From a virus, in the IMG/VR virus record IMGVR_UViG_3300021225_000468, positions 62,001-126,000 of that record: 64,000 bases of DNA; one strand, 5' to 3'. Position 1 is the stretch's first letter, and every line of letters starts with the position of its first letter. A model generated the notes under the pieces. That model saw only the letters and a list, made by a program, of their open reading frames with translations, was not told where the DNA came from and did not search any database. A program made the position numbers and the translations under genes. Positions 57,053 to 63,997 of the stretch are shown here, piece by piece.

Positions 57053-57517
57053 ATGGTTAACAAATTTAGAACACTAAACGGAAGACACATTCCAAATATT
57101 GTTGAATATATCAAAGACTATTTGAAAGATAGAGATGATGTTGAATTATTAATCGGAGCAGATTCTCAGTCATTCAGTAATAGTATAACTAAATACGGTA
57201 TTGTTATCGCCATGTATTCAAAAGGTAAAGGTGCACATGTTGTATGTACAAGAGAAACATTACCTATCGAATGGAATACACAAACAAGACTGTTAAATGA
57301 AGTTTGGAAATCAATTGAAGTTGCAGAATTTTTAAAAGAAAATGGTTTACCTAAACCACGATATATTGATGTCGATTTGAATCCCGACCCAAGATATAAA
57401 TCAAATTCAATTTTAAGACAAGCGGTCGGAATGATTGAAGGCATGGGGTATAAAGCAAGATATAAAAAAGTGGGAGCATTAATACAATATGCAGCAAATC
57501 ATTTAGTAAGAATTTAA
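57053..57517 (+). CDS. RNase H-like protein (DUF458/YkuK type)
   Basis: A 154-residue protein. LLIGADSQSFSN (first acidic strand), KYGIVIAMYSKGKGAH, RLLNEVWKSIEVAEFL (Glu), YIDVDLNPDPRYKSNSI (two Asp) and GMIEGMGYKARYK match DUF458, which has an RNase H fold with the metal-binding acids preserved. The substrate is unknown, possibly RNA. Confidence 0.85.
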   Translation: MVNKFRTLNGRHIPNIVEYIKDYLKDRDDVELLIGADSQSFSNSITKYGIVIAMYSKGKGAHVVCTRETLPIEWNTQTRLLNEVWKSIEVAEFLKENGLPKPRYIDVDLNPDPRYKSNSILRQAVGMIEGMGYKARYKKVGALIQYAANHLVRI

Positions 57518-57527
57518 AACTATAATT

Positions 57528-57779
57528 ATGAAATGTTTAAAAGCAATCAGAGAAAGTAAGTCATCAAAAATTGGTGATATTGTCAGAGTATCAAATAATG
57601 ATGCCGATGAAAGGGTATCAACGGGTTATTGGATGTATGTCCCAAAAAAAGAATGGAAGGAATATACAAGAAAATCTGTAGAAACATCAAAAGAAACCAC
57701 TAAAACGTTAGAAGTCAAACAAAAAAAGGAAGTAAAAGGTAAAAAAGAAAAAAAAGATAAGAAAAGTTTGGATAAGTGA
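57528..57779 (+). CDS. Lys-rich small protein
   Basis: An 83-residue protein: a beta-rich N-terminal half (MKCLKAIRESKSSKIGDIVR...) and a Lys/Glu tail (KGKKEKKDKKSLDK). The stop is followed by the promoter region of the large RNA. Confidence 0.5.
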   Translation: MKCLKAIRESKSSKIGDIVRVSNNDADERVSTGYWMYVPKKEWKEYTRKSVETSKETTKTLEVKQKKEVKGKKEKKDKKSLDK

Positions 57780-57859
57780 TTTGGTTAGCTTAATTTTATA
57801 TTCATATCGGAAACGATATTAGTTCTTTAAAAAAAAGTTAGAAAAAAAGTCAAAAAATA

Positions 57860-57890
57860 TTTGTTATTTCGATTTTCTTTCTTACCTTTG
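57860..57890 (+). promoter_or_regulatory. Bacteroidetes-type promoter for the large RNA
   Basis: TTTG at 57860, 19-base spacer, TACCTTTG at 57883, an exact consensus match. Transcription should start near 57897. Confidence 0.8.
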
Positions 57891-57911
57891 TTAAAGAATC
57901 AGAAACGATAA

Positions 57912-57920
57912 GTTCTTTGA
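57912..57920 (+). promoter_or_regulatory. boxA-like site after the promoter
   Basis: GTTCTTTGA is preceded by GAAACGATAA. A near copy (GAAACGATATTAGTTCTTTA) lies at 57811-57829, upstream of the promoter. It matches the element in the tRNA operon leader. Confidence 0.5.
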
Positions 57921-58260
57921 AAATAAATACGGGCGGTCTATAGTCCATTTCCCTCGCAAGAGGGGATAAAGATAAACCATGAAAGTGGTATAAAGTGACT
58001 TGTTTTGGTTAAGACAGGTTGCGGTTCATCGAAAGATGAACTTGAGTAGAAAAGCGAGATATCATTAGACCTTGATTACCGAGGGTGACACTGTAGGGAA
58101 AGTGGTTTGATGACCAAGCGATGTGGGTCGTTTGGTTGAGGTGGGAACACCAATAAGAATAACTCGTAGAACTGTTGCAAGAAATATGGTCATCCAACCA
58201 CATAATTGCGGAGTTCAATATTAAGGTGGTCTTAAAACCGAAAGGTAAGACTTCGTACAG

Positions 58261-58563
58261 GTGGTGCTGTTGTGGTCCTTATCAAACACCTACCAAGGTG
58301 TTAGATATGAAGACAACCTAAAATATGGAGACAGGGATGTCTCAGAGAGTAGTTGTGTATTTTGTGGTTCAAAAGACTGCAAAGCACTGGTGACGGACCA
58401 CTACTTTCATAATCCACAAACCAAAAACTTGCATTGTTATTGCAAAATAAAAATCAAGGAAAAGCGTCCGTCAGTTGTAATCGACAGGTCACTACTTAGT
58501 TACGAGATGTTCGTAGCCGTGAAAGGTCCCAAGCCTAACACGATTTTTATGAAAGTTCTCTAA
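58261..58563 (+). CDS. Possible small HNH-like ORF inside the large RNA
   Basis: A 100-codon ORF with a GTG start. CVFCGSKDCKALVTDHYFHN has a CxxC...DH arrangement like the first part of a zinc-type HNH endonuclease, with a second C-x-C further on. Codon use (TCC, CTG, AGG, CAC) differs from phage genes. It could instead be chance openness of a structured RNA. Confidence 0.3.
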   Translation: MVLLWSLSNTYQGVRYEDNLKYGDRDVSESSCVFCGSKDCKALVTDHYFHNPQTKNLHCYCKIKIKEKRPSVVIDRSLLSYEMFVAVKGPKPNTIFMKVL

Positions 58564-58760
58564 TCTCGCAAGGATTAATTGGGGAGGCATCCTCGAAGAG
58601 TAACAATTAGTAAGAGAGTGGTTTACAACTCAAGGATTGGTTAATCTAATTGACCGTGACTGAGGATTACTTCTCAAAAGGAAGTGGATATGAAGGGAAC
58701 CAATAATCCTTCTAAAGATTCTCAATAAAACTTGTAATCTCAGAGTTTTTTCAAATTATT

Positions 58761-58787
58761 ACCCAACCCAAAAAGTTGGGTTTTTTT
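58761..58787 (+). terminator. Rho-independent terminator of the large RNA
   Basis: ACCCAAC/GTTGGGT stem followed by seven T. It gives the RNA a defined 3' end. Confidence 0.85.
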
Positions 58788-58819
58788 GTGCATATATATA
58801 TTTATTATTATTAGACCAT

Positions 58820-59278
58820 ATGAATAAAAATAAATCTTCAAAATTTAATGATATGTTATCCAAATTAGGTGAATATATTTTGTTTATTAGTGCGTCCTCA
58901 TTTATTATTTATTTTGTTTTCAAATTTTTGTTTGGTACACCTATACAACAAAAATCAAATCATGATAACATTGTACAAGTACTTAATCAAGTTGATACAA
59001 TAAAAGCCATGGAATCATTTAACATGGATGGCATTTATAGTATTAAAGACACATTAAGTCAAATGGTAATTTCGATAAATGAATTAAATCAAACAGTACA
59101 AAATCAAACACAAGAGATTAATAACATGAAAAAAGTTGTTAATCAAAAAATACAAACCGCAAATCGAATTATTAATATAAATGGACCAAAGGATACTTCA
59201 TCAACTAATTATAATTCAAATAAAAACGAAAAATTAGATAGTTTTTTTAGAGCGAGATATAATATAAAAAATAAATAA
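58820..59278 (+). CDS. Membrane-anchored coiled-coil protein
   Basis: A 152-residue protein. A transmembrane segment (about 19-38) is followed by a coiled coil (LSQMVISINELNQTVQNQTQ...) and an Asn/Ser-rich tail. An i-spanin or envelope-binding role is possible given the adjacent hydrolase, as an alternative to the 56.1-kb protein. Confidence 0.6.
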   Translation: MNKNKSSKFNDMLSKLGEYILFISASSFIIYFVFKFLFGTPIQQKSNHDNIVQVLNQVDTIKAMESFNMDGIYSIKDTLSQMVISINELNQTVQNQTQEINNMKKVVNQKIQTANRIININGPKDTSSTNYNSNKNEKLDSFFRARYNIKNK

Positions 59279-59279
59279 T

Positions 59280-59726
59280 ATGAAAAGATTAATATTATTA
59301 TTTTTAATTTTTAATATTAATCATCTTTTTTCTCAAGATTTCATAAAAGAAAAAAAATATCAAGGAGACCCTTTATTTGATTTTGTTACCGAATGGTGGG
59401 GTGTTAAATACCGTTATGGAGGAGAAACAAAAAAAGGAATAGATTGTAGTGCATTCACATTAAAGTTATTTGATAAAGTTTATAACGTAAAATTACCAAG
59501 AACAGCATCAGAACAATATAGATTAACATCAAGAATAAAAAAAGAAGAATTAAAGGATGGTGATTTGGTTTTTTTCAGAACAAATTATATGTCCACTTGG
59601 CATGTTGGTGTTTACTTAACAGATGGGTGGTTTATACATTCAAAAGGAAGAGTTGGGGTAACATTTGATAATTTGGAGAATCCCAAATATCAAAGACTTT
59701 ATTATGGTGCAGGAAGAATTCAATAA
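59280..59726 (+). CDS. NlpC/P60 peptidase with signal peptide
   Basis: A 148-residue protein with a signal sequence (about 1-19). The NlpC/P60 catalytic Cys is in GIDCSAFTLKLF (about residue 58) and His is in TWHVGVYL (about 109), with a third polar residue in WFIHSKG. YRYGGETKKG is the usual motif before the Cys. It cuts peptide cross-links of peptidoglycan and would complement the glucosaminidase. Confidence 0.9.
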   Translation: MKRLILLFLIFNINHLFSQDFIKEKKYQGDPLFDFVTEWWGVKYRYGGETKKGIDCSAFTLKLFDKVYNVKLPRTASEQYRLTSRIKKEELKDGDLVFFRTNYMSTWHVGVYLTDGWFIHSKGRVGVTFDNLENPKYQRLYYGAGRIQ

Positions 59727-59730
59727 TTAG

Positions 59731-59838
59731 TTGACTTTAATTAAAAAAATAATTATATTATTATTGTTTCCTTGTTTAGAAAAATTAGGTGGTGGAACTG
59801 TGACCTTTGCTGGTCAACCCAATAAAAAACCGAGATAA
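59731..59838 (+). CDS. Possible very small lipoprotein (o-spanin-like)
   Basis: A 35-residue ORF with a TTG start: basic N-end, hydrophobic core and the lipobox-like L-L-F-P-C, then a short tail EKLGGGTVTFAGQPNKKPR. Small outer-membrane lipoproteins of this size act as o-spanins in some phages. The start codon and weak lipobox keep this tentative. Its end overlaps the terminator. Confidence 0.3.
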   Translation: MTLIKKIIILLLFPCLEKLGGGTVTFAGQPNKKPR

Positions 59839-59851
59839 AACTCGGTTTTTT
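59824..59851. terminator. Bidirectional terminator
   Basis: AAAAAACCGAG/CTCGGTTTTTT hairpin between two convergent genes. Confidence 0.9.
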
Positions 59852-59854
59852 TTA

Positions 59855-61324
59855 TTATATCAATTTTTTCATCATCTGTTTAATCTCATTTATTTGTGAA
59901 TTGACTTTTGTATTCTTTGCAATTTCAATTGCTTCGTCATAAGTTAAATTTGGATTTTCATAATATGCATCTTCAACTGCCGCAAGTGCAACTCCAATAT
60001 CTTTTCCAGGTTTGAAACCAATATTTATTAAATCTTTACCATTTATGGGAAATTTTGGTTTTTTTGCGTCTATTTGCTGATTTAATTTATTTAATCTATC
60101 TCTAACAATTACAATTTGTTCAGGCATTGATGAATGTTCACTATGTGCAATATTATCCGCATGAATCAAATCTAAAATGTCTTCCAAGTTATCACCAACT
60201 GTAACCATAAATTTTCTGAGAGTTTTATCAGAAACATTTGATGCATCAGGTCCACCATGTTTCAATTTCATGTGTTGTTTTACTCCCATAACAACAGCAT
60301 CAATCAACTCGTTTGGATATTTTAGTCGTTGCATTATTTTCTTTACCATATCCGCACCAACATCTTCATGTCCATAGAAATGTACAGTTCCCTCAGGTGA
60401 TATTGTTTTGGTTAATGTCTTACCAATATCATGAAATAACCCCATTAATCTCGTTTTCAAATTTGCAGGTGTTTTTGACAAAACATCCATACTATGCATG
60501 AAAACATCATCTTTATGATGTACATTTTGTTTCATACCAACAGCATCATTGAATTCGCCAACTATATGTGATAATAATCCCGTTGCTTTTAATAATCTAA
60601 AACCTTTTTTAGGGTCAGGAGATACTAATATTTTATCAATTTCATCACGAATACGTTCTGAAGAAATGTTATTGATTAAATCTGCATGTTTTTTAATACT
60701 TTTTAGAACTTGTGTGTCAAACTCAAAACCATATTTACAGGCAAATCTAATCGCCCTCATCATTCTTAGAGCATCCTCCTTGAATATGACTTCAGAGTCC
60801 TGTGTTGTCCTTATTATTCCGTTTTTAATGTCCTCTATACCCTTACCACTAATATCTAATATTTCTCCCGTGGAAACGTTTTTAAGAAGACTGTTGATTG
60901 TTAAATCGCGTCTGTAAGCATCATCTTCAATATCCCCCGCAGTAACCATTGGTTTTCTTGAACCATGTAGATACACTTCTTTTCTTGGTGCAACAAACTC
61001 TAATTCTAATGGTGGTAAATTTTGATTATTATTATTTAATGATAATTTTGCAGTACCAAATTTTGGATAAACAACAGGATTACTTTCATTTTTGAAATTA
61101 CCCAATGATTTTGCTAACCATGTTGCAAAATTTATACCCGCATCCAAACTACCAATAATTGTAAAATCTAAATCTTTGGGGGTTTTTCCCATTATTTCAT
61201 CACGGACAGCTCCACCTGCAAGAAACACTTTATTTTCCCATTCTGTACCTTGAATTTTGTTTTTCAAAAATTCTAAAACAGTATATTCATCTGTTGATTC
61301 TAATAACAAATTTTTTAATCTCAT
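59855..61324 (-). CDS. tRNA nucleotidyltransferase / poly(A) polymerase-type enzyme with HD domain
   Basis: A 489-residue class II nucleotidyltransferase. The head domain has VFLAGGAVRDEIMGKTPKDL followed by D-F-T (G-G-x-V-R-D and D-x-D). The neck has YRRDLTINSL and EDALRMMRAIRFACKYGFEF. A C-terminal HD domain has LMGLFHDIGKT and FYGHEDVGADMVKKI. It probably adds or repairs the CCA end, useful because the phage tRNAs here lack an encoded CCA. The N-terminus MRLKNLLLESTDEY resembles a capsid-targeting peptide. Confidence 0.9.
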   Translation of the reverse strand: MRLKNLLLESTDEYTVLEFLKNKIQGTEWENKVFLAGGAVRDEIMGKTPKDLDFTIIGSLDAGINFATWLAKSLGNFKNESNPVVYPKFGTAKLSLNNNNQNLPPLELEFVAPRKEVYLHGSRKPMVTAGDIEDDAYRRDLTINSLLKNVSTGEILDISGKGIEDIKNGIIRTTQDSEVIFKEDALRMMRAIRFACKYGFEFDTQVLKSIKKHADLINNISSERIRDEIDKILVSPDPKKGFRLLKATGLLSHIVGEFNDAVGMKQNVHHKDDVFMHSMDVLSKTPANLKTRLMGLFHDIGKTLTKTISPEGTVHFYGHEDVGADMVKKIMQRLKYPNELIDAVVMGVKQHMKLKHGGPDASNVSDKTLRKFMVTVGDNLEDILDLIHADNIAHSEHSSMPEQIVIVRDRLNKLNQQIDAKKPKFPINGKDLINIGFKPGKDIGVALAAVEDAYYENPNLTYDEAIEIAKNTKVNSQINEIKQMMKKLI

Positions 61325-61373
61325 ATTTTGATAAATATTTGGTTAATTTATATTTTTTTCATATAATTTATAT

Positions 61374-62132
61374 ATGAGACTCGTTTGTATATCTGACACA
61401 CATACACACCACAAAAAGATGAAATATAATCTTAATGATTATATTGACAAAAACAATTATAATGTCTTAATTCATAGTGGTGATATTTCAAGTAGGGGTT
61501 ATCAGCATGAAGTAACCGATTTTGTATATTGGTTACAAAGTTTAGAAGGATTCGATATGAAGATTTTCATATCGGGCAATCATGACTTTTGTTTTGAAAA
61601 GATTAATCAACCACATCATCAAGGCGATTATGATTGGTTTAATAATTTGATTAATGAAGAAAACTTAATGCAATCTGATTGTGTTTATCTTGAAGATAAC
61701 GGTGTAAATTTATTGACACCTGAGTTCAGTAGACCAATTAAATTTTATGGTTCACCTTGGCAACCTGAATTTCATAATTGGGCATTTAATCTACCAAGAA
61801 ATGGTGAGGAATTACAAGAAAAATGGAATAAAATACCCAATGATATTGATGTATTGATAACTCACTCACCACCTTATGGTATTGGTGATTATACACTCAG
61901 AAATGAAAGAGTTGGGTGTGAATTATTAATGTCGAGAGTCGAAAACATGAATTTACTTGTCCATACATATGGACACATTCATGAAGGTCATGGTGTTTCA
62001 GTAAGAAACAATACGATTTTTGTAAACTCATCAATTTGCAATATTAGATATCAACCAATTAATGAACCTCAAGTAATTGAATTAAAAGAATACGATGGAG
62101 AAATTATCGCAACCCACATCTACTCAGAATAA
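61374..62132 (+). CDS. Calcineurin-like metallophosphoesterase
   Basis: A 252-residue protein with the full metal-binding set: ISDTHTHH, HSGDIS, ISGNHDF, ITHSPP and YGHIHEGHG. The family hydrolyses phosphomono- or diesters; the substrate is not known. The gene extends 38 bases into the following GT2 gene. Confidence 0.9.
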   Translation: MRLVCISDTHTHHKKMKYNLNDYIDKNNYNVLIHSGDISSRGYQHEVTDFVYWLQSLEGFDMKIFISGNHDFCFEKINQPHHQGDYDWFNNLINEENLMQSDCVYLEDNGVNLLTPEFSRPIKFYGSPWQPEFHNWAFNLPRNGEELQEKWNKIPNDIDVLITHSPPYGIGDYTLRNERVGCELLMSRVENMNLLVHTYGHIHEGHGVSVRNNTIFVNSSICNIRYQPINEPQVIELKEYDGEIIATHIYSE

Positions 62133-62793
62133 TGCATTATCTGTTGTTATTTCAACAAGAAACACCGAAAATGTTAGTTTGAAACATTTAATAGAAAGAT
62201 TCGCACATCCAAAAACAGAATTTTTGATTTATGAAAATAATAATCAATATTCTTTAAGTGAACTCTACAATAAAGGATTGTCAGAATCAAAAAACGACAT
62301 TGTAGTTTTTATGCATGATGACATTATTATTGAAACACCAAGTATAACGAGAAAAATAATTAAATTATTTCAAAATAACCCTGAATATGGTATTATTGGT
62401 CTTGCAGGTACAGATACCCTTGTAAGCGGAATGTGGTGGGAAAAACGGGATAGAATGTTTGGACAGGTCAAACATCAACACGAAGGGAGAACGTGGAAAA
62501 ATACCTATTCTGGTGGGTTTGGAGACAATTTAAAAGAGGTTGTATGTGTTGATGGGTTGTTTTTTGCTGTCCATAAGAAAAGATTAAAAGAAAACTTTGA
62601 TGAAGATTTCAAAGGATTTCATTTCTACGATATTCCATTTTGTGTTGCAAATTATTTAGAAGGTGTGAAAATTGGTGTTACAACTAAAATTATGGTAGTT
62701 CATAAATCAATTGGAATGGTAAATAAGCAATGGGAAAAAAATAAATTATTTTTTGAAGCCAAATATGGTGAAAAGTTGCCATTGACAATTTGA
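62095..62793 (+). CDS. Glycosyltransferase family 2-like
   Basis: A 232-residue protein with the GT-A opening ALSVVISTRNTENVSL and a metal motif FMHDDIII (D-D). It is followed by the GVAGT-like IIGLAGTDTL and a VVCVDGLFFAVHKKRL acceptor-site region. The initial ~10 residues overlap the phosphoesterase gene; a later ATG is not available. It resembles glycosyltransferases acting on capsid or DNA modifications. Confidence 0.75.
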   Translation: MEKLSQPTSTQNNALSVVISTRNTENVSLKHLIERFAHPKTEFLIYENNNQYSLSELYNKGLSESKNDIVVFMHDDIIIETPSITRKIIKLFQNNPEYGIIGLAGTDTLVSGMWWEKRDRMFGQVKHQHEGRTWKNTYSGGFGDNLKEVVCVDGLFFAVHKKRLKENFDEDFKGFHFYDIPFCVANYLEGVKIGVTTKIMVVHKSIGMVNKQWEKNKLFFEAKYGEKLPLTI

Positions 62794-62804
62794 ATAATAT
62801 TTAT

Positions 62805-62812
62805 TATTTATA
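62805..62812 (+). promoter_or_regulatory. TATTTATA motif
   Basis: Lies 14 bases before the ATG at 62827, one of the recurring motif sites. Confidence 0.3.
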
Positions 62813-62826
62813 TACAAAAAGAAATT

Positions 62827-63024
62827 ATGTTCAAGAAAGTTTTAGATTTCATTAGTTCAACATTCAAAAAATCACCTGTATCAAGTTCTGTTGTTGAAGA
62901 AGTAGTGACATCTTCTGAATCATCTACTGTACCTGTAGAAGTAGAACCTGTTGTAGAAAAAAAGAAAAGAGGTAGAAAGAAAAAAGATGAGTTGGATGAC
63001 CAAATGTCAGAGTTAATAGATTAA
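62827..63024 (+). CDS. Small protein with AT-hook-like motif
   Basis: A 65-residue protein. An amphipathic N-terminal helix, a Val/Ser/Glu-rich linker, and a basic KKKRGRKKKDE segment resembling an AT-hook (R-G-R) DNA-binding motif. It precedes the tmRNA gene. Confidence 0.6.
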   Translation: MFKKVLDFISSTFKKSPVSSSVVEEVVTSSESSTVPVEVEPVVEKKKRGRKKKDELDDQMSELID

Positions 63025-63038
63025 TATCAAAATAAAAA

Positions 63039-63444
63039 GGGGGTGACAGGAATTGATTGACGTATAGGTGGTAAATGGGCACGTAGTCGGAAATCATCTA
63101 CGACTTTAATAAATGGTGATAAATACAAATGGCGAAGTTTATCGCAACATGGAAGTAGCAGGTCTCCTCGCAACTTCTAAGGTCTCTGCCTGATTGGTGG
63201 ACACCTAACGGGTCGATGGACACATAACCTTGGAACAGAAGTCCCTACGGTGTAATACCACCAGTTAAGAGTGTTAAGGTGCTGTTAGGGGTGCTACCGA
63301 CAAAAGTGAACTCCCCACAGTTGTAGGTTTTAATGGAAAAATAAAAACCTTCTATTTGTCAGTTGAGAACTAACTGAATAAACGTGTAGTCCATTTATTA
63401 GTTTGCGGACAAGACTTGGCTCTCAGATGCCAACACCTCCACCA
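63039..63444 (+). ncRNA. ssrA: tmRNA (transfer-messenger RNA)
   Basis: 406 bases. The 5' GGGGGTG pairs with the 3' CACCTCC, followed by discriminator A and an encoded CCA. 5' GATTGACG and 3' TTGCGGAC segments match tmRNA ends. A mRNA-like region near 63132-63191 can be read GGC-GAA-GTT-TAT ... GTC-TCT-GCC-TGA, giving G-E-V-Y-R-N-M-E-V-A-G-L-L-A-T-S-K-V-S-A; the GE start is like Bacteroidetes tags. The T-arm is TTGGC/GCCAA with an unusual 8-base loop (TCTCAGAT). Pseudoknots were not traced in full. Confidence 0.8.
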
Positions 63445-63450
63445 CATTAA

Positions 63451-63478
63451 AAAACCCCATCGATTTCGATGGGGTTTC
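63451..63478. terminator. Rho-independent terminator
   Basis: AACCCCATCGA/TCGATGGGGTT stem with T-run, between tmRNA and the convergent gene. Confidence 0.9.
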
Positions 63479-63482
63479 TTTA

Positions 63483-63752
63483 TTATCTGAAAGGTAATTC
63501 TTCTTCGGGCATTTCAGGTTCATCACCATAATGTTTGTCTAACATTCTGATAAATTCCGATTTTTCTAATCTACCTCCACGCATTTCTTCAATTTGGTCT
63601 AAACAACTAAAAAACATTTTTTCAATTTCTTCATCCATAGAAGTATCGTAATTTGACATCTCATCGGGATTGTCAATTTCACCACCATCGTACATTTCAT
63701 TAATTCCGTAAAGTTTTTGTATTCTTTCTTTTTCCTCTTTTAAAATTTTCAT
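63483..63752 (-). CDS. Small acidic protein with leader-like N-terminus
   Basis: An 89-residue protein: MKILKEEKERIQKLYGINEM, followed by an acidic body (DNPDEMSNYDTSMDEEIEKM). The leader resembles other putatively packaged proteins. An ATATTTATT motif lies 12-21 bases upstream. Confidence 0.5.
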   Translation of the reverse strand: MKILKEEKERIQKLYGINEMYDGGEIDNPDEMSNYDTSMDEEIEKMFFSCLDQIEEMRGGRLEKSEFIRMLDKHYGDEPEMPEEELPFR

Positions 63753-63886
63753 ATTATCTTTTTAAATAAATATCCATAAAACAACAAAGGTCCGAAGACC
63801 TTTGCCGAGATTGAGAATACCCCCTTTTCGTTTTTATTGATTTATTGTTTAGTGGCGACCAAACCAACTAAACTCTTATATAAATA

Positions 63887-63997
63887 TCACTTAACTACTT
63901 TTTGTGCAATTGCTTTTAAAGCAAAAATTCCTAAACCTGTACCTAACAGACCAAGTAGAAAATTTGAACCACCACTCTTAGAATTATCATTACCCAT
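63887..63997 (-). CDS. Gly-rich single-span micro-protein
   Basis: A 36-residue protein (MGNDNSKSGGSNFLLGLLGT...) with one hydrophobic segment and a basic end (AIAQKVVK). Its ATG is three bases from the window edge, so an upstream gene or regulation cannot be seen. The ~130 bases between it and the 63.5-kb gene hold two hairpins, AAAGGTC-CGAA-GACCTTT (63788-63805) and GTTTAGT/ACTAAAC (63848-63874), but no gene. Confidence 0.45.
   Translation of the reverse strand: MGNDNSKSGGSNFLLGLLGTGLGIFALKAIAQKVVK

Larger units (their letters stand above)
57898..58790 (+). ncRNA. Large structured RNA (~0.9 kb), unknown class
   Basis: The stretch between the promoter and terminator lacks a phage-like gene over most of its length and is more G+C-rich than its surroundings. 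It contains repeated GNRA hairpins: CCCTC-GCAA-GAGGG, GTTCATC-GAAA-GATGAAC and GTCTTA...ACC-GAAA-GGT...TAAGAC. Size, structure, phage location and nearness to tRNAs recall the ornate large RNAs GOLLD and ROOL, but I cannot confirm either. A 100-codon ORF lies inside. Confidence 0.65.

Noticed and set aside
57912-57960. Group I intron P7-like CTATAGTCC near the start of the large RNA
   Set aside because: The partner strand would have to lie upstream, and no exon/intron boundaries are visible, so a group I intron is not supported there.
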